Assembly: GCF_900103585.1 (NCBI RefSeq)
Contig: NZ_FNHV01000026.1
Coordinates: forward strand, 1-64,000
Source of the DNA: Streptomyces sp. cf386
GTDB taxonomy: Bacteria > Actinomycetota > Actinomycetes > Streptomycetales > Streptomycetaceae
DNA length: 64,000 nt
Direction: 5' to 3'
In this document: positions 60,838-64,000 of the stretch, one piece after another
Position numbering within the stretch: position 1 is the stretch's first letter
Layout of the letters: the number at the start of each line of letters is the position of its first letter
Program-made: the position numbers and the translations under genes
The notes under the pieces: model-generated
The model's input: the letters and a program-made list of their open reading frames with translations, nothing else
The model's database searches: none
Told to the model about the DNA's origin: nothing

Positions 60838-61533
60838 ATGTCGATGCAGCCCCAACTCACCGAAGGGCAACCCGAGATGACGCCTGGCTCGATCTTCCCG
60901 TACGTCATGCCGACCCCCGCCATGCTGCCCGACGACCGGACCGGGTGGACCCTCGACCCGGGCCGGGCGGCGCTCCTGGTGCTCAATCTGCAGCGGCGTT
61001 TCCTGCGGGAACTGGACCAGGAGGGCGCCCCTGTCGACGAACTCCTCGCGAATGTCGGCCGGTTGGTGGACGCCGCGCATTCGGCGGGCGTCCCTGTCGT
61101 CCACTCGGTTCCGGCCGGTGAGCGGGGTCCGGCACCCACCGGACGCCCCTCCGGGCCGCCGACCGACAGGAACGGCACGGACGGCGAGGCGTTCGACGAG
61201 CGGGTGATGCCGCGCACCGGTGACACCGTGCTCACCTCCCGGAAGTACAGCGCGTTCGCCCGGACCCGGCTGGACAGCCGGTTACGCGACCTCAGGCGCG
61301 ATCAGGTGGTGGTCGTCGGGTTGTTCGCCCGGGTCGGCGTCCTGATGACGGCCGCCGACGCCTGGGTGGAGGATCTGGAACCTTTCGTGGTCGCGGACGC
61401 CATCGCCGATGTGTCGGCCGGGAGCCATGAGTTCGCGCTCGAGTGGGTGGCGGACACATGCGGGGCGGTGACGTCCACGGATGGGGTAGCGGCGGCCTTC
61501 GACCCCGCCGTACCGGCGGCGAAGGCGGTCTGA
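60838..61533 (+). CDS. isochorismatase-like hydrolase, iron-regulated
   Basis: 231 residues from the ATG at 60838; the ATG at 60877 (MTPGSIFPYVMPTPAML) is an alternative because the EntB/DhbB fold normally starts there. The core has ALLVLNLQRRFLREL (catalytic aspartate position replaced by asparagine, N in place of D in the usual HDMQ/VDxQ), TSRKYSAFARTRLDSRLR (catalytic lysine) and VVVGLFARVGVLMTAADAWV (cysteine position replaced). The family hydrolyses isochorismate on the way to dihydroxybenzoate. No other dihydroxybenzoate genes are seen. Codon 149 is TTA (61282-61284). The missing nucleophile casts doubt on activity. Confidence 0.75.
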   Translation: MSMQPQLTEGQPEMTPGSIFPYVMPTPAMLPDDRTGWTLDPGRAALLVLNLQRRFLRELDQEGAPVDELLANVGRLVDAAHSAGVPVVHSVPAGERGPAPTGRPSGPPTDRNGTDGEAFDERVMPRTGDTVLTSRKYSAFARTRLDSRLRDLRRDQVVVVGLFARVGVLMTAADAWVEDLEPFVVADAIADVSAGSHEFALEWVADTCGAVTSTDGVAAAFDPAVPAAKAV

Positions 61534-61544
61534 CCGGCTCAGAC
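61528..61544. terminator. small hairpin holding both convergent stop codons
   Basis: GTCTGA (61528-61533), loop CCGGC, TCAGAC (61539-61544). The TGA of the isochorismatase-like gene and the stop of the N-oxygenase lie in opposite arms. The 6-bp stem is weak. Confidence 0.35.
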
Positions 61545-62864
61545 GGGCGCCGTGCGGCGGGCCAGCAGGGAGCGGTGGATCTCCCCGGCGCGGATCGCGG
61601 TGGTCGACAGCAGGGTCGAGGTCAGTCCGTGGGTGTGCTCGGTGCCGCCCTGCAGATAGATCCCCGCGGTGACGTCGGACGCGGTCTCCACTCGATGGTC
61701 GCGCGAGACCCGGATCGCGTCCCCGTCGTCCCGGAGGCAGACCTTCGCCGCCTCGCCGAGCAGGGCGGTGAGGTCGCGGGGCCGGTATCCGGTGGCGTGC
61801 ACGAGCACGTCGGCCTCAAGGGTCTGCTGCTCGCCGGTCGGCAGGAACTCCACCGCGATGTCGAGCCCGCCGTCCCCGCGCCGCCCGACCTCGCGGATAC
61901 GGGAGACGTTGAGGAAACGCAGCCGCTCGCGGCCGATGACCTTCTCCTGGTACGCGGTGGCGTACAGGGACTCGATCAACTCCATGTCGACGACGGAGTA
62001 GTTGGTGGAGCGGTGGTAGTCGAACAGGGACTGTTTCACCTCGGAGGGTGCGCCGAAGTACACGTCCACCGCCTCCGGGTCGAAGATGCGGTTGGCGAAC
62101 GGACTGTCGTCGGCCGGGGTGTAGCCGTACTTGGCGAACACCGCGCAGACCTCGGCCTGCGGGAACGAGCGGTGCAGATAGTCGACGGTCTCGGCGGCGC
62201 TCTGCCCCGCACCGAGCACGACCGCGCGGCGCACCGGGGCACCGGTGTGGGCGAGTTCGGTCACCCGTGGCAGTAACTGGCTGTTGTGCCAGACGCGTTG
62301 GGAGAGTTCGACGCCGGGCGGCACATGCGGTTCCAGGCCGACCGCCACGCTGATGTCGCGGGCGCGGTAGGTGATGTGCCGGCCCGGGCGCTCCGGGTCA
62401 CGGCAGACCACCTCGAAGTGCGTGACGGTGCCGTTGTCGTCGCGCACGGGGTCGACGGCGGTCACGCAGTGGTCGTACACCACGAGGTGCCGCACCCGCT
62501 CGGCGGCCCACTCGAAGTACTCGTGGAACTCGACCCGTAGCGGGAACAGCGTCTTCTGGTTCAGGAAGTCGATCAGCCGGCCGCGCTCGCGCAGGAAGCA
62601 CAGGAAGCTGAAGTCGCTGGCCGGATCGCGCAGCGTCACAAGGTCCTTGAGAAACGACACCTGCATCGTGGCGTCGTCGATGAGCATGCCCCGGTGCCAG
62701 CCGAAACCCGGCTGGCGCTCCAGGAAAAGGGCGTTGGTCCGACGTTCGGCCGGCAGATCCGCGTTGTGTTCGTCAATCGCTATGGCCAGGGCGAGATTTG
62801 ACGGCCCGAAGCCGATTCCGAGGACGTCGTAGGTGGTGTCCGATCCCGTGAGCGGTGACTTCAC
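61539..62864 (-). CDS. ornithine/lysine N-hydroxylase for siderophore synthesis (CchB-like)
   Basis: 441 residues from a GTG at 62864. The FAD site is DVLGIGFGPSNLALAIAIDE, the substrate-binding loop is MQVSFLKDLVTLRDPASDFS, the NADPH site is VLGAGQSAAETVDYLHRSFP, and the late motif DVLVHATGYRPRDL is typical. These flavoenzymes hydroxylate the side-chain amine of ornithine or lysine, the first step of hydroxamate siderophores such as coelichelin (CchB). The TTA codon at 62276-62274 (codon 197) suggests bldA dependence. It is divergent from the formyltransferase gene with an iron box between. Confidence 0.92.
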   Translation of the reverse strand: MKSPLTGSDTTYDVLGIGFGPSNLALAIAIDEHNADLPAERRTNALFLERQPGFGWHRGMLIDDATMQVSFLKDLVTLRDPASDFSFLCFLRERGRLIDFLNQKTLFPLRVEFHEYFEWAAERVRHLVVYDHCVTAVDPVRDDNGTVTHFEVVCRDPERPGRHITYRARDISVAVGLEPHVPPGVELSQRVWHNSQLLPRVTELAHTGAPVRRAVVLGAGQSAAETVDYLHRSFPQAEVCAVFAKYGYTPADDSPFANRIFDPEAVDVYFGAPSEVKQSLFDYHRSTNYSVVDMELIESLYATAYQEKVIGRERLRFLNVSRIREVGRRGDGGLDIAVEFLPTGEQQTLEADVLVHATGYRPRDLTALLGEAAKVCLRDDGDAIRVSRDHRVETASDVTAGIYLQGGTEHTHGLTSTLLSTTAIRAGEIHRSLLARRTAPV

Positions 62865-62900
62865 CGTGGCATCGCCTCCCTCAGGCAGCCACATGTTAGA

Positions 62901-62919
62901 TAAGGTTAGCCTTACCTTG
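62901..62919. promoter_or_regulatory. iron box between N-oxygenase and formyltransferase
   Basis: TAAGGTTAGCCTTACCTTG matches the IdeR/DmdR consensus at about 14 of 19 positions on this strand and is dyad-like. It lies 37 bp before the N-oxygenase start and 30 bp before the formyltransferase start, so one repressor dimer pair could control both. Confidence 0.8.
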
Positions 62920-62948
62920 CAATGGAGCCTGCCGAAGGGGAGAACCGC

Positions 62949-63902
62949 ATGCGCGTCGCCATGTTCGGCTACCAGACCTGGGGTCACCGCACACTCCAGG
63001 CCCTGCTGGACTCCGACCACGAGGTCGTCCTCGTGGTCACGCACCCGAAGAGCGACCACGCCTACGAGAAGATCTGGGACGACAACGTCGCCGAACTCGC
63101 CGAGAAGAACGACGTCCCCGTACTCCTGCGCAACCGCCCCGACGACCCCGAACTCCTGGCCGCCCTGCGCGACGCGCGGCCCGACATCCTGGTCGCCAAC
63201 AACTGGCGCACCTGGCTGCCGCCGGAGCTGTTCGACCTGCCCCCGCACGGCACGCTCAACGTGCACGACTCGCTACTGCCGTCGTACGCCGGCTTCTCGC
63301 CCATCATCTGGGCACTCATCAACGGGGAGGCGCGCGTCGGCGTCACCGCGCATCGCATGAACGCCGAGCTGGACGCCGGGGACATCCTGATGCAGCGCTC
63401 GGTGGCGGTCGGGCCGACCGACACCGCCACGGACCTGTTCCACCGCACCGTCGACCTGATCGCGCCGATCGTGCGCGAGTCGCTCGACCTCATCGCCTCC
63501 GGCAAGGACACCACCCACTGGCAGCCGCAGGACCGCAGCCGGGCGAGCTTCTTCCACAAGCGCTCGCTGGAGGACAGCCGCATCGACTGGAACTGGCCGG
63601 CGGAGCGTCTGGAGCGGCTCGTACGGGCGCAGTCGGACCCGTACCCCAACGCGTACGCGTTCCATCGCGGGCAGCGGATCAGGATCGTCTCGGCCGCCGT
63701 CTCCGAGGCGCACTACGGCGGCACTCCGGGCCGGATCTTCATCCGCGAGGGCGACGGCGTGGTCATCGTGGCGGGCAGCGACGCCCACTCGGGCCGGCAC
63801 CCGGGGCTGGTCATCAAGCGACTGCGCACCGACGACGGCGCCGAGTACGCGGCGACCGACTACTTCCGCACGATGGGGGGCTACCTCACCGCCCGCCCGT
63901 GA
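62949..63902 (+). CDS. hydroxamate formyltransferase (CchA-like)
   Basis: 317 residues from the ATG at 62949 with GAAGGGGAG upstream. The formyl-THF transferase fold has MRVAMFGYQTWGHRTLQALL, the catalytic asparagine and histidine in LNVHDSLLPSYAGFSPIIWA, and TAHRMNAELDAGDI. A C-terminal domain ends YFRTMGGYLTARP. It resembles methionyl-tRNA formyltransferase but is in a siderophore context. CchA-type enzymes formylate N5-hydroxyornithine. The assembly-line NRPS would be expected beyond the right edge. Confidence 0.9.
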   Translation: MRVAMFGYQTWGHRTLQALLDSDHEVVLVVTHPKSDHAYEKIWDDNVAELAEKNDVPVLLRNRPDDPELLAALRDARPDILVANNWRTWLPPELFDLPPHGTLNVHDSLLPSYAGFSPIIWALINGEARVGVTAHRMNAELDAGDILMQRSVAVGPTDTATDLFHRTVDLIAPIVRESLDLIASGKDTTHWQPQDRSRASFFHKRSLEDSRIDWNWPAERLERLVRAQSDPYPNAYAFHRGQRIRIVSAAVSEAHYGGTPGRIFIREGDGVVIVAGSDAHSGRHPGLVIKRLRTDDGAEYAATDYFRTMGGYLTARP

Positions 63903-64000
63903 CCGAAGAAGGCCGGAGGAGATCGAAAAGGGCGGAAGAAGGCTGAAGAAGGCCGAAGAAGATCACGGACTTCGGTGACGAAACGTCAACTCACGTCCGA
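63903..64000. repeat. purine-rich GAAGAAGGC repeats at the window end
   Basis: After the formyltransferase stop, GAAGAAGGC(C/T)G-type units recur at about 63905, 63935 and 63945 in a purine-rich run. No gene starts before the window ends. Confidence 0.4.

Noticed and set aside
63062..63649. 195-codon minus-strand frame over the formyltransferase
   Set aside because: Serine/arginine-rich shadow of the formyltransferase frame, without motif or ribosome site.

Overview
This is a very GC-rich actinobacterial segment with almost only G or C at third codon positions, almost certainly from a Streptomyces or a close relative. Support comes from the rarity of TTA codons (found here in only three genes), IdeR/DmdR-type iron boxes, many GTG starts, 4-nt ATGA/GTGA gene overlaps, and typical Streptomyces families (HpnB-like glycosyltransferase, TerD, Rv1733c-like protein, plant-type ketol-acid reductoisomerase, hydroxamate siderophore genes). 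No rRNA, tRNA or CRISPR array was seen.

Left third (1-20700): accessory and partly decayed. It opens with three gene remnants (VOC protein, IS5-type transposase tail, IclR effector domain). A self-sufficient CYP102-type P450 follows, with an MFS carrier downstream, a divergent zinc alcohol dehydrogenase, and a TetR regulator beyond that. The P450 and dehydrogenase starts each have a copy of the same palindrome about 50 bp upstream. Then come a double-length IclR regulator (two IclR units in one chain), a convergent IclR gene resembling its C-terminal half, and a four-gene ABC importer operon. The IclR gene ends that operon and has a triplicated 14-bp start region. Decay then dominates: a zinc-dehydrogenase ghost, a GH62 arabinofuranosidase with three frameshifts beside an intact GH43 enzyme, a short TGA-interrupted frame overlapping a transmembrane-macro protein of the Thoeris ThsA type, an IS630 fragment joined to an acyl-CoA ligase tail, and an alpha/beta-hydrolase ghost.

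Middle (21200-50550): mostly intact. It has a 3-hydroxybutyrate-like module (MHS carrier, GAF/PucR regulator, dehydrogenase), NUDIX, apolipoprotein N-acyltransferase, an O-antigen-ligase-like protein, an Asp/Glu racemase, an HpnB-like glycosyltransferase, a two-domain TerD protein, a MOSC protein, a beta-helix/AAA+ fusion, a large membrane-anchored serine hydrolase, a DeoR regulator, Cds1 cysteine desulfhydrase, an anti-sigma-type ATPase, a TetR-controlled FtsX-type ABC exporter, and a DUF4865/phosphotriesterase pair.

Right part (50700-64000): carbohydrate and iron functions. A truncated plant-type ketol-acid reductoisomerase sits behind an RpiB-type isomerase. Then follow a ROK regulator, an AlkB-type dioxygenase, two methyltransferases, an amino-sugar locus (class II aldolase, SIS isomerase, divergent DeoR regulator) and a GH15 glucanase/trehalase. 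The end is iron-regulated: an isochorismatase-like gene and a divergent pair (ornithine/lysine N-oxygenase and hydroxamate formyltransferase, like CchB/CchA of coelichelin), each behind an iron box. Two of these three genes carry a TTA codon.

No complete new system can be claimed. The observations most worth a second look are the transmembrane-macro protein and its interrupted upstream frame, the tandem IclR fusion, the triplicated start with coupled mini-frames, the beta-helix/AAA+ fusion, and the combined iron-box/TTA control at the right end.
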